Under the pieces are notes generated by a model, which saw only the letters and a program-made list of their open reading frames with translations, did no database searches and was not told the origin of the DNA. From the NCBI GenBank assembly GCA_951640165.1, contig OX621263.1, forward strand, positions 3,556,501 to 3,620,500: 64,000 nucleotides of DNA, written 5' to 3'. Below, piece after piece: positions 27,785 to 38,557 of this stretch. This stretch comes from Pseudoips prasinana (taxonomy: Eukaryota; Arthropoda; Insecta; Lepidoptera; Nolidae). The position numbers and the translations under genes are program-made. Each line of letters starts with the position of its first letter. Within the stretch, counting starts at the first letter, position 1.

Positions 27785-28110
27785 GTGCGACCGTCGTTAT
27801 TAACACAAGGTCCGCCATAATAATAAATAATTCAGACAATATATGTAGTAAAATATAGCTAAAACTATACATTTTGATAATTAAACTTAAAATAATCTCT
27901 TTGACAATAACTTAATACAAGCTAGCTAAATATAATTGCTATAATAAAATAAATTTTATAAATGTTTTCTTACAATCCGTGTTCCTAAATATCTATGTAA
28001 CTAGAAATATTAATGTATACAACTATATTACTACAAACATGTTCTGACAATTTACAAGCGCTTTATTAAAGTCTACGTGAATAAAAACCTTTTTTTTATT
28101 TTATTTTATA
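27785..28110 (+). mobile_element. LINE A 3'-UTR fragment, inverted relative to 27095-27556
   Basis: GCGACCGTCGTTATTAACAC, TACTACAAACATGTTCTGAC and AAAGTCTACGTGAATAAAAA, ending in a T-rich tail. With the copy on the left it forms an imperfect inverted pair of about 200 bp overlap. Confidence 0.82.
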
Positions 28111-28440
28111 CTAGCTGTGCCCCGCGGTTCTACTCGCGTTAAATTTTATAAATTAACACAGCTCCTCCCTCTTAGGTGATAGCGTGATAATATGTAGCCT
28201 ATATGTTGACCCAACCTCTTAGTAATATTCATGCAAAATTTGAAGTAAATCCATGCAGTACTTTTTGAGTTTAGCCCGGACATACATACAGACAACAGAT
28301 AAACCGACAAAAATTGTAAAAACTATATGTTTCTCTTCGATATCGATTGTACATCACGCTCTAAGTTTCCTTTATAAAACATATTAAATGTACAGTTTTG
28401 ACTTTCCTACGATTTTATTATACGTATAGATAATAGTTGT
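28111..28440. mobile_element. Dispersed element with CTAGCTGTGCCCCGCGG end
   Basis: ACTAGCTGTGCCCCGCGG, ATGTAGCCTATATGTTGACC, CATGCAGTACTTTTTGAG and TTTTATTATACGTATAGATA recur inverted at 54778-55155, 57785-58018 and 58021-58335. A non-autonomous Helitron-type element is suspected but no hairpin/CTRR end was verified. Confidence 0.55.
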
Positions 28441-28611
28441 AAAGCTGTAAAGGTATATTGCTACGCCCTAACTGTTAAATTAAATTCTTTCTAGCAGAGA
28501 TCATTGATACAACTTTTAATAATGTCTGTAATTACTTTTTATTTTACTTTAGAACGTAATGCTTGACCTTTGTTCGATAAATTATCTTGTTGTTATAGTT
28601 CTAAGTATCTA

Positions 28612-28900
28612 TATTGTACTAGCGGCCCGGTACGTGCTTCGCTACGTATAAGGCATAGTAATAAAAAAATGATTATTAAGTTCATTTATTCAAACAAAAA
28701 AATATTTAAAATAGCTAAAAGATGTTGATTTTACACTTTTTCAAGACTTTTTTTAATTTTCTCTACGTACAAACCTTCTCTGGACTTCCACGAATAATTC
28801 AAGACCAAAATTAGCCAAATCGGTAAAGGCGTTGTTGAGTTATAACATTATGTACAACGAAAAGTGGCATTGATTTTTATATAATATATAGATTACTAGT
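28612..28900. mobile_element. Second type of short dispersed element
   Basis: TACTAGCGGCCCGGTACGTG with CTTCGCTACG at one end and TATATAATATATAGATTACT at the other resemble common non-autonomous insect elements. Confidence 0.4.
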
Positions 28901-29071
28901 ATTATACCTAACTTAATTAACTTACTTGTTCAGCACGTTATTTTTTTATTATTTACTAAGATTTTATTTATTTATTTTAACGCACATAAACTATCATTAT
29001 CATTACTTATAAATTAAAAACAACATGGTAACTCAATAGTAAAAACTTAAACTAAAGATATATATTTATAA

Positions 29072-29075
29072 ATAT

Positions 29076-29114
<39 letters not shown>

Positions 29115-29118
29115 ATAT
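29072..29118. repeat. (AT)n microsatellite
   Basis: About 40 bp of alternating AT, at the left edge of the GTTGATCC motif cluster. Confidence 0.9.
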
Positions 29119-29137
29119 AGTTATATCAATCCGTCAA

Positions 29138-29345
29138 TTGTTGATCATGCGTGCTATATCGCGAGCACTTTGTTGATCCGAAAACCTATGTTGGTCCGGG
29201 TGGTTTTTGTTGATCCAATGTAATATTTATCATACAAATGTGGTTCCGGCCGGATCAACGATTTACTCCGTTGAAGTTTAGGAAACGCGACTGAAATGTT
29301 GATCCAATATACAAATCCACTCCGATAGTTGTTGATCCGATTCAA
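29138..29345 (+). repeat. Left cluster of GTTGATCC motifs
   Basis: GTTGATC(C/A) or close variants at about 29141, 29172, 29189, 29209, 29252 (inverted), 29299 and 29332. The mirrored cluster at 34160-34436 faces inward, as subterminal transposase-binding repeats do. Confidence 0.7.
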
Positions 29346-29640
29346 ATGGGCCAATCAAAAGGCAGCAAGTCCTCCTACTGGACATACGTAAGGTATATGG
29401 ATGGTTTAATTCCTATAATTTATTGCAAGACCACCTAATCATTAACTTTTCTTTATTTATTAAGTTTTTATGTTTATAGGTATGATATATATATCGTAAG
29501 GAAATTTGTTGACGACACGAGCTTGTCGCTTACCCGATGTTAAGCTTCGTGCCCAGCTGCATGCATGCCAGCAGCTCAATGTCATACAGAGTATGTGACC
29601 ATTGTATCGCACTCAGTACCCTGGGATATAACATCTAGAG

Positions 29641-29765
29641 CAGTGTGTTTCAACCTTTTTCATGGCGCGGCCCCTTTAGTATGAAGAAATTTTTCGCGAC
29701 CCCCTCCTACCCGTTTATTACCCGCTCTTTTTCATGTATTTTATTTTGTGAAAAATATTGAATCA
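29641..29765 (+). mobile_element. hAT-type terminal fragment
   Basis: CAGTGTGTTTCAACC followed by a GGCGCGGCCCC block is the usual look of a hAT (Charlie-like) 5' end. No partner end or 8-bp duplication was found. Confidence 0.55.
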
Positions 29766-29814
29766 AATATATTTATTCATTTTCATAATTATGATCCGAA
29801 TAAATACATAAAGA

Positions 29815-32165
29815 CTGAGACATAAAGATGAAAGACTGAGAAAGAATGTTCTAGACACAAGAGTCTATCGTGGGACCGCAATCCATACAGACCACTTTCT
29901 GGTAATGAGCCGAATAAGTGGTCTATTCAAAGGATGGCGCCACCGAATCCCTGAGACTAAAAGTGTACTAGAGAGAATAAAAGTAGAGGAACTGCAAGAG
30001 GAAGAAGTGGCAGATGAGTACAAAAGTAAGGTGGTTGAGAAGTTTGAGGGATCTGAAGACATAAGAGAAGTAGAAGAGCTATGGAAGGTAGTCAAAGAAG
30101 GTGTGGTGAATGTGGCTGGTGAAGTATGTGGTGTAATAAAGAGAAGAAGAGGAAGAAAGATGAAGAATATTTGGTGGGATAAAAGTGTACAAAAAGTTGT
30201 ATGTTAAAAGAAGAAAGCGTGGTTAGACTGGCTAGCCACCAGAGCAAACGAACGAATGCATAAGGCGACGAATGAGGATATAGAAAGGGCCTGGAATTAT
30301 TATAGGAAAATGAAAGGAATTGTAAAGGATGTGGTGAACGAAAAGAAAAATGAACAAAAGGATAATTTTGATAGAAGGTTGTCTAAGGATTTTCAGACGA
30401 ACATTAAGTTTTTCTGGAAATCCGTTAGATCAGTAAGAGGCATAACTCAAACCTCAGAACTGAAATCCATACGAGGCCAAGATGGAAATATAGTGAAAGG
30501 GGAAGAATGCGTGTTAAAACGTTGGAAGGAGTATTTTGAAAGTTTGTATGAAAGAGGTGTAACAGAGAGTGAACGTAGTAAGTATAGACAAGAACAAATG
30601 TAAAGATGACATTGGTATGGATGTATTAATAGATTGTGAAAGCTATTAAGGGTATGAAATCAGGTAAGGCACCAGGGTATGACAGGATAACGAGATGCTG
30701 AAGGCTGAACATGGCGTCATAGCGAGTCAGCTGTGCAGCCTTTTCAATTTATGCTATACCACCGGCCAAGTGCCAAGTGATTGGTGCAAGGCTGTCATCG
30801 TGCCTCTTTACAAAGGGAAAGGCTCACGGCAAGACTGTAAAAACTATAGGGAAATTAGTCTGCTCAGCGTCGTTGGTAAGTTGTATGCAAAAGTATTGGT
30901 TGAAAGAGTTGTGAAAGAAACCGATGCGAAAATATGGGATGCACAGGCGGGTTTTCGGAAAGGAATGGGATGCACGGATCAGGTATTTTCTCTGCGAAGC
31001 ATAGTAGAGAAGTTTTTGGGCAAAAACCAAAAGGTTTACTGTGCCTTCGTAGACTTAGAAAAGGTCTACGATAGAGTGTTGAGGAGTGAACTATGGTCGG
31101 TACTGTCCTGTATGGGTTGAACGACAACCTTGTTCAAGCACTGAAATCTCTTTATAGGGATTCCAGAGCTTGCGTGAGGATTAACGGGTCATACACCGAG
31201 TGGTTTAGCATCCAAAAGACAGGGATGTGTAGCGTCACCGTGGTTGTTTAACCTATTCATGGATAGCCGTTTAAAAGATTTGAAAGAAAGTGAATGCGGT
31301 GTAAGGATGAAAGAGTTACTCATCAAATGTCTGCTTTACGCTGATGTTCAAGTTTTACTTGCATCATCGGCGGACGAGTTGCAGGTGATGGTAACAAGTA
31401 TGCATGAATCTTTTGAAATGAAAGGGATGAAAATGAATGTAGGTAAGACGAAAGTAATGGTATTTGAGAGGGATGAATACACGACAGCGTGTGATATTGT
31501 GATTGGAGGAGAGAAAGTCGAACAGGTGAATGAGTTTGTATATTTGGGAACTATGTTTACGAGAGATGGGAAATATGAAAAAGATATTGTTAGAAGAGTA
31601 AATGCGGGGAACAGAGTGAATGGGGCACTACACGCCTTTATGAGTAGCCGGCAAGTATCAAAGAAGGCTCGACTAGCCGTGCACGATGGAGTGTTAGTGC
31701 CAACTTTAATGTATGGAAGTGAAAGTTGGGTATGGCAGAAAAAGAATGAAAGTAAAATAAATGCAGTGGAAATGAGAGCTCTGAGTAGTATGTGTGGTGT
31801 GACTTTGAGAGACAGAATTCGAAATACTGATGTAAGAGAGCGTTGTGGTGTGAAAGAGGATGTAGTCACAAAGATTGAAAAAGGCATGCTGAGATGGTTT
31901 GGCCATTATGAAAGAAGATTGACAAAAGAAGTATACCTGGCCTGTGTGAATGGGACAACCGGAAGGGGAAGACCACGTCGAACATTCTCTGACCAAATTG
32001 GAGATGTTCTCAAGAAAGGGCAGGTTAGAAGTACCCTATACCGGCGAGCATGTATGAAGAATATAATGACAGTAATCGAGGCAAAAGAAGTATGCAAAGA
32101 TCGTGACAAATGGAAATCCGTTGTCTCTGCCTACCCCTCTGGGAAACAGGCGTGAGTCTATGTAT
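29815..32165 (+). mobile_element. LINE I (RTE/Proto2-like), degenerate
   Basis: Successive frames (29905-30207, 30256-30603, 30695-31120, 31244-32155) cover the endonuclease end (HTDHFLVMSRISG), the linker (FKGWRHR, FFWKSVRSVRGI) and the RT: GKGSRQDCKNYREISLLSVV, AGFRKGMGCTDQVFSLRSIV, FVDLEKVYDRV. The catalytic box reads YADV instead of YADD. The C-terminus has YLGTMFTRDGKYEKDIVRRV, MYGSESWVWQKK and GMLRWFGHYERR. Frameshifts and stops between the pieces make it non-functional. It sits inside the interval bounded by the GTTGATCC clusters. Confidence 0.8.
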
Positions 32166-32253
32166 GTATGTAAATACATAATTAAAATGAGAGTTGAGGG
32201 AATAAGTAAGCGAGACGCAATAAGTGTTACGGGGGCGACGCACGTTGGCTATG

Positions 32254-32990
32254 CAGTGGAGGCACCCGCGATCGCGACTTGCATGCTTTGCGACTAGTTG
32301 AGACCGTCAGCCGGTTACTGTTTGTCCAGTGCCAGCCATTGTTTTTATGTATTTAAGAGGGATTTTTAATTATTGAAAATGGATATATTTCTGAAAAGAC
32401 CAACAGAACCGTCAACTTCTAGCGTGAGTGATGAAACTATAATAAGAAATAACTTCTTCATGACGAGAGTTGAAATTTGGCTTTACTGTGATTGGGAATA
32501 AATCGCAGTGTGTTATTTGCTTCGAAATTTTCTCTCGATAAAGATTTTTTCGTTTATTTTTCAATCGAGGATTAGCGATATGACGACTGATGTTTCGAAG
32601 TCTCCTTAAAATCTGATTAATCTACGGATACCATTCGCGCGCGCGTTGATACCAATGAAAATGTAATGTAAGAAATAATTTTTGTATAACGTTGCCCAAG
32701 AATGCTACAGCACTTCGCATAGCTTTTTCTATTGTCAAGCTGTTGCAGCCAAAACATTGCCACAGAAATACAGCCAAGTTCTAAATAGGATTATAAAAAT
32801 TTAAAATTCTACTAAAGATAAGCGTTTCGGATACGTCTGTTTCAAAAATTTGTTAAGATATGGGAGCGCTCTACCAAAATTTACTCTATCATTCAGAGGT
32901 TGGGTGGTTGTAAAGAGACAAATTACAGCCAGAGTTTTGGAACTTCACGCTTAACTGTTATTGTATTTGCAGCAGGCCTAATCATAATAC
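32254..32990 (+). pseudogene. hAT transposase N-terminus, decayed (ZBED/ZMYM6-like)
   Basis: CAGTGGAGGCACCCGCG at 32254 fits a hAT end. At 32379 starts MDIFLKRPTEPSTSSVSDET. A frameshift leads into KFGFTVIGNKSQCVICFEIF, the first half of a BED-like finger (C-V-I-C). Stops follow and only scraps are recognisable to about 32.8 kb. Confidence 0.55.
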
Positions 32991-32999
32991 TCCAAATAC

Positions 33000-33800
33000 A
33001 TTTCCAACCTTGTGACTAGCTTTTCCAATCTTTTGCGAATTTCCTATAGAAGCTTGTTGTTTTTCAACCTGTTAAAACACACACACGACCCGTTAAAAAA
33101 CACTGATATCTAGAGTCTCGAAGCCCCGTTATTACTCCGCAAACAATGCCCTTCAACCCGGAACACCGTAGCGTTGATTAGCTTCTGCTTGGCCGTTGAT
33201 TAACTGACAAAGGTCTGGCCATTCCTCAGACTGGCCCTCGCAAGAGTCCTACCAATACTAGATAAAGTGGTATATAAGGACAATTTCTAATTGTTATTAT
33301 AATGTTTAAATAGTATGGATACATACACTAATTAAAGTAATAATTGAAAGGCAAAAAATGATCTTATCGCATCATATCAAAGTTGAGTTTGGATGACATG
33401 TAGAAAAAAACAATTGTTATCAATCATATTTTTTTTACTATATTACATCTTTAATCCGTTAGAAATTACTATCATTTAGAAAATAAAAAAGACATAATTA
33501 TTTTGAAAAAAATAATAACACAAGTTAATTAACATTTCGATTATAGGTACTTAATCAACAATTCTAACATATCTTACAAACTTTATAATTATCCAGATAA
33601 TAAGAAAAAATATGTTCTCAATGTTTTTATTAATTATATAACTTAAAAAAAATCTTCAAAATATTTATAATAGTCAGTCAAAGATTATAATTATTAACAT
33701 GTAGAAAAAATATCGCATACCAAATATTCTTACTACTCATTCAATAGGTATGTACATTCACTAAACTTTGTTAAACTTATAATTTTGACCATGCCTGTTT
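33000..33800. other. Unassigned AT-rich sequence
   Basis: No frame or repeat recognised. Confidence 0.35.
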
Positions 33801-33833
33801 GTTCATTAAAGCCACACATTTCTTTTATGGCAC

Positions 33834-34175
33834 TTACAAAATTTGTAAGTACCATAAAATAAATCCTGAAAAATATGAAACATTTAATGTTTCAAATTTT
33901 TCAGGATCAATCGCGTCAGTGAAATTTTCAATAGTTGTGTCTTTTTTCCGCAATAAAATTAAAAGAGTAGCTAAATCCCTCATTTTGGAGCAAATCGCTT
34001 TACGACTTCGTCGTTCTTTTTTCTTTTTCAAGAGACGTGCACCGTATGCTATGATTAATGGATCATTTTTAATTACTAATGAAATTTCATCAGAACGAAG
34101 ATGCGACAGTATTTTTTCTTTTAGCTCAATGGAAGCGTTCGCCGTATATGCCCTCGGATCAACGTTAGTGAGTAA
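33834..34175 (-). pseudogene. Fragment of a transposon-borne protein
   Basis: An open stretch on the minus strand reads ELKEKILSHLRSDEISLVIK, NDPLIIAYGARLL, ICSKMRDLATLLILLRKK and FTDAIDPEKFETLNV. I recall similar sequence (IS-x-KMRELGRLLI-x-LRK ... ai-x-P-x-x-F) in transposon-associated proteins of many animals, of unclear superfamily. Its right end runs into the right GTTGATCC cluster, so it may be what remains of the element's own gene. A hairpin (CCTGAAAAAT...ATTTTTCAGG) overlaps its end at 33866-33906. Confidence 0.45.
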
Positions 34176-34436
34176 GATTGCGCATGAGCATGAATATAAA
34201 ACGGATGCACATTTGACTCGTCGGTATAATTTTTGCGACCGTTACGGATCAACAAAAACATTTTGTTTATGTATTTTTTGATGGCAAGTATGTTGCAAAG
34301 CGACCCATGCAGATCCCCAAACAACCCTTCCATTTCAAATTCGGATCAAAGTATATCAGTTATATTTGTAAAGAGACAATTATACACTGCAAAAAGGTGG
34401 ATCAACATTTATTTTAATATCCTACTGGATCAACCT
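34160..34436 (-). repeat. Right cluster of GTTGATCC motifs (as GGATCAAC)
   Basis: GGATCAA(C) at about 34157, 34246, 34344, 34398 and 34427, oriented opposite to the left cluster. Confidence 0.7.
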
Positions 34437-34449
34437 TTACATAGAACGG

Positions 34450-34452
<3 letters not shown>

Positions 34453-34539
<87 letters not shown>
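34453..34539. repeat. (TA)n microsatellite, about 85 bp
   Basis: Pure alternating TA. With the (AT)n at 29072 it brackets the candidate transposon; such elements may insert into TA tracts. Confidence 0.95.
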
Positions 34540-34540
<1 letters not shown>

Positions 34541-34689
34541 GTGGAGCAGGACGATTGACATTCCTCTAAACCACGAAATCAACCAATCAATCAAATCCAA
34601 TGAATACTTTAGCCACAGGAAATTATTTTTCATTTTCATAATTTTCAACATGATGTAGATCGGAGTCCGTAATAATAGGTAAACGGCCG

Positions 34690-35070
34690 CCGCCCGCTGC
34701 ACGCCGCACCACGACGCGCACTAGATCAGTGACTTTTCGTAGATAAAGCGTGTTTACTTTTTATGCAGTTGATTCTGCTATTTATTTTGTTTGAAAATTG
34801 TAATTTTTAAGTTTTCCATTAACTACTAATCTTCGTGTCTTAAAATGTTTTGATGGACTAGTACTGTGCTCGTTTTAATTTAATGTCGTAGTTCCAGATC
34901 CACATTGTATATATATATATATATATATATCAATTATATAAGGGTCAACTTTAAAATTATTTAAATAAAGTGCATTTAAGCTTGAACATTATAATGCGCG
35001 AGACTGCGCGAGCATTTTGTCAGGTTCAAGCATATATGCACTTTATTCCTATAGCTCTAAAGTTGATTTT
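34690..35070. other. Unassigned; GC-rich patch and short (AT)n
   Basis: GC-rich at about 34683-34722 (GGCCGCCGCCCGCTGCACGC). (AT)n at 34908-34930. No gene seen. Confidence 0.35.
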
Positions 35071-35074
35071 CTAG

Positions 35075-35296
35075 TGCCTTGATAAATCCTCTTCGATGCG
35101 CTCCTCTCTGTCCGCGCTGACCCTAAGCGGCCTGTGTGAATTCGTTCAGTATGCACGTGATATAAATGCTGTGAGCCAACGTATTGAGCGCCCGCAGCGC
35201 GCGCGCAGCACGGCCAACAGCTCCGGCCGCCGCCGCCGCCCCGCGAACTCATCCGGGACGCGTAGCTTGAGCACCTCCAACGCGTTCGATAAATAA
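35075..35296 (+). CDS. Orphan terminal exon candidate of an unidentified gene
   Basis: GATTTTCTAG| at 35074 could be an acceptor, followed by 73 open codons to TAA at 35294-35296. The reading starts CLDKSSSMRSSLSALTLSGL, then CEFVQYARDINAVSQRIERP, and ends in a basic, serine-rich tail (SSGRRRRPANSSG, LSTSNAFDK). The codons are GC-rich, unlike the AT-rich surroundings. I do not recognise the protein. It could be the last exon of a host gene lying between genes 1 and 2, a captured exon, or chance. No other exon of such a gene was found. Confidence 0.4.
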   Translation, partial: CLDKSSSMRSSLSALTLSGLCEFVQYARDINAVSQRIERPQRARSTANSSGRRRRPANSSGTRSLSTSNAFDK

Positions 35297-35297
35297 A

Positions 35298-35490
35298 TAA
35301 TCACACTAACATTATAAAGGCGAAATTTGGGAGTGTGTGAGTGTGTATGTTTGTTACTTCTTGACGTCTAAACGGCTGGAGCGATTTAAATAATATTTAG
35401 TATGGAGTCTTCTGACACCCTGGATTTACACATAGACTATAATTTATAAAGTATAACGTGGGTATAACAGCGGGGCACAGCCAGTACTAA
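35298..35490. mobile_element. Short dispersed element (Helitron-like suspected)
   Basis: CACTAACATTATAAAGGCGA, TTTGTTACTTCTTGACGTCT and CAGCGGGGCACAGCCAGTAC are typical of non-autonomous insect elements also seen in part at 45775-46100. Confidence 0.5.
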
Positions 35491-35539
35491 ATAAATGTAT
35501 ATCAATAAAATATATACTTAATAAAGATTTTTCATTGTA

Positions 35540-35705
35540 TTTGGTTAAGGAAAACATCTTGAGGAAACTTGCATGCGTGAGGGTCCTCCAAAATGTTCTT
35601 CAGGGTATGTGAAGTCTGTTTAACCCCATTAGGCAGGCGTGGTGGGTTATGGCCTAGGTACTATCCACCTATTGTGGAGGTAGGCCATTGCAGAGTGACG
35701 GGACT
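35540..35705 (+). mobile_element. Lepidopteran SINE-like fragment
   Basis: GGAAAACATCTTGAGGAAAC, GTGTGAAGTCTG-like and AGGCAGGCGTGGTGGGTTAT follow the order of a repeat I know to be common in moths and butterflies. Confidence 0.5.
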
Positions 35706-35739
35706 GCATTTTTACTTACTTATCTCTGAAAGATTTTTA

Positions 35740-35815
35740 TGTCATATTGATGTCCTCCTAGCCAAATTTCGGCCACGACGGCTAGTCTCAATAGAGATTA
35801 GCCATCTGCGTGGTA
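35740..35815 (-). mobile_element. SINE 3' end (same family as 50305-50680)
   Basis: GATGTCCTCCTAGCCAAATT and GGCTAGTCTCAATAGAGATT match the end of the tRNA-derived SINE. Confidence 0.6.
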
Positions 35816-35926
35816 ATTATTAAAACCGTTATTAAAAACACATAAAAATATGATATAATTCTAGGTAGTTGTATACTAAATTATAATATTAAAAAATGGT
35901 GCCAACTAACAAATGGAATTAATGTA

Positions 35927-36061
35927 CAGACGCCAGCACATCCAGCTACCCCAATCTGTCAAATTTCTTTTATAGATTTTCAACTTTATTACATAAGCAT
36001 AAAGTTCACTTTCAATTGGGGAAATTTGACAGATTGGGATAGCTTGATGTGCTGGCGTCTG
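35927..36061 (+). mobile_element. 135-bp MITE, TA target site, copy 1
   Basis: CAGACGCCAGCACATC at one end and GATGTGCTGGCGTCTG at the other. About 40 bp of each half pair with each other. TA flanks both ends. Copies: 51673-51807 (opposite orientation, same length) and 52739-52814 (deleted). Confidence 0.8.
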
Positions 36062-36384
36062 TACCACCGAAGTTGATGCCAATATTTGCCATTTCATTGT
36101 TTTAGAAGTCAGTATTTTTCGTGTAAACTTAATTTTTCTTTCTGGTCATCTTCTTCGGGTCGTTCAAATAGACAGGTAGAGAAAGCCGCAGGTTAGCTAG
36201 AGTGGGATCCTCGATAGGAAGGATCGTGTTGATGATCTGTTAGTCAGTGCTTGTGTCCATCCCCGTGATTACACCTTTAAAGAATTAAATCTTTTCCTAA
36301 ACTAGTCAGAGCCTGTACTATGGCAATAGACAACTGATAAACATAAAGCTACAAAGACCCAAGATGTGGTGTTGAAATTAAGAT

Positions 36385-36575
36385 CACTAAAGTGGAAATG
36401 GGCTGGCCATATAATTCAAAGAGAAGAGAAATGGAACAAAGTAGTAACAATGTGGTAGGTACCTAAGAGAAGATAAAATAGCTGGAAAAACCCGGACTAT
36501 ACTGGCGCGGGAAAGAGAAGATTGGAAAGTGTTGTGGAGGAGGCCTTTGTCAAAGGGCACACAGAATAAAATGAA
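36385..36575 (+). mobile_element. RTE-like 3' end, diverged
   Basis: Encodes LKWKWAGHI-like residues and has TTGTGGAGGAGGCCTTTGTC, as in RTE 3' ends, with many changes. Confidence 0.55.
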
Positions 36576-36717
36576 CTTTAATATAAAACAAAAATTTAAA
36601 AAATGTATACTTCTTACTGAAAAAGGCTATAAATAAATACATATTTCTAAATACATACAACTACAAAGGTAAATTACATCCCGACACAATACAAATAATC
36701 GTGTTTATCACACAAAG

Positions 36718-36798
36718 ATTTGTCTCAGGTGGGAATCGAACCCACCACCTCTGGTTTAACAGTCAGGTTCACAAACCTCTAAACTAACTTGCCAATCA
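36718..36798 (-). mobile_element. tRNA-like SINE head
   Basis: GGTGGGAATCGAACCCACCA is a box B region on the minus strand, with an acceptor-to-anticodon spacing like a tRNA. No intact cloverleaf. Confidence 0.5.
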
Positions 36799-37914
36799 TA
36801 ATTGAATAACTACCTTAAAATATTAAAGAGAGCGAAACGTAAGATCATCAATTTGAGAGCGTATTTTTGTGCGGATATAATAAAATAAAATAAAATAAAA
36901 TAAAAAAGGTTTTTATTCACGTAGACTTTAAAAAAGCGCTTGTAAATAGTCAGAACATGTTTGTAGTAATATAGTTGTATACATTAGATATTATTTCTAG
37001 TAACATAGATATTTAGGTACATCTTGTATGGAAACATTTATAAAATTTATTTTATTACAGAAATGATATTTAGCTAGCTCGTATCAAGTTATTGTCAAGA
37101 GATTATGTTTAATTATCTAGTTTAAGTCTAATATTTTTACTACATATTGTCAATGGTTCTGTCTATATTAAAGGTATTATTATTATGACGGACCTTGTGT
37201 TAATAACGACGGTCGCGCTTTAATGCTACCACCGGATCCAATGCGCCCCAACTGAGAAGACCCAGCGAAACAAACTCAGTGGGTTCATCTACTACCGGTT
37301 TCAACACGACCCAGTTGAGACGGTCCGACGAAACATACTCAAGCGGGCATGAACACGGGATTTGGTCCAATTAGAGTAATTATTTAGTAGGCAAACACAA
37401 TATATGCTCGATCGGTTGTCTGAATGCTTATTATTTTAGATTATATTTAGGTATACAAAAGATAAACTTCGAAACAATAACATTATTCATTTTGAGACAG
37501 AGTCAATAATTTTAAATTAAGTATATGATAGCAATCATTTACAGATAGTTCACGTAACACAGCAGATCAGTCATGTCTATATGGCTACAAGATCTCCAGC
37601 GAGCAATGTGCAGGTAGGAAGTGAGAGCCAGACGTCTTTGTCATCGATGTACTCTTTAGTGGTGTAATAACCCCTAGCCATAAGTATACGTTTAATATGT
37701 ATTTTAAAACTTGTGTTAGGCAGATCAGTAATTTGAGTAGGAAGCTTGTTATAAAACCTAATACAATTTCCTAAAAATGATTTATTAGTTTTGCTTACTC
37801 TAAAGCCTGGCATGGCTAGTTTGTTTTTATTCCTAGTATTTATATTATGCAGTTCACTTTTCTTTTTATAATTATGAATATTTTTTTCTAACAAACATTA
37901 TATTCTGATATATA

Positions 37915-38288
37915 CAGTATGTTAGTTTAAACGAGGGATATATTCAAACCCACAATAGTGTATGCTTATATGATACTAATAAAAATATGAACAAAAAAAA
38001 AACACTGATAAATAACAAACAGAACCATGCCAAAAATTTCACAAAAGTCTCACAACGTGTATACACCCTCGCGCTAAGGGCGAGGGGGGAGGGCGGGGTT
38101 TACGCACGAGCTTGCCACGTGATCACTTTAGGTACTGTTCACTTCTTGCGCACTCAGTGTTCATGATAATGTATTTTATAGAACAATTACGTCAAAAATT
38201 TAGGTTATAGGTTTTTTATATATTTGGGACGGGAATCGAATACTGAACACCCTCCCTTAATATGTCCCTCGTTTAACCTAACATACTG
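37915..38288 (+). mobile_element. 374-bp MITE in LINE A, TA target site
   Basis: CAGTATGTTAGTTTAAACGA at the left and, inverted, CAGTATGTTAGGTTAAACGA at the right. The inverted ends span about 29 bp with two mismatches. TA lies on both sides, which suits the Tc1/mariner group. The LINE sequence resumes exactly behind it. Confidence 0.82.
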
Positions 38289-38557
38289 TATATACCGATG
38301 GCACAGTAAGTATCTTTATTTCTTTAAACAAATTTCGCAAAGAATCGCGACTGCCTAAACCATAAATGGCTCTGACTGCTCTTTTCTGCAATACAAAAAT
38401 AGTACCTATGTCAGCCGCCGAAACTTTCTTTAAGTCTTTCACCTCTTTTTTCATTTCTTCAAATTTTTCGTTGAAGTGCTGCATCGACCTTTCGATCTCG
38501 GCATTTGTCTTACGAATCTGGGTGTTTGACTTTTGGATATCGGCATTTTGCGCTTTA

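Noticed and set aside
34453..34539. Frames of isoleucine/tyrosine repeats around the TA tract
   Set aside because: Pure dinucleotide microsatellite, no coding evidence.
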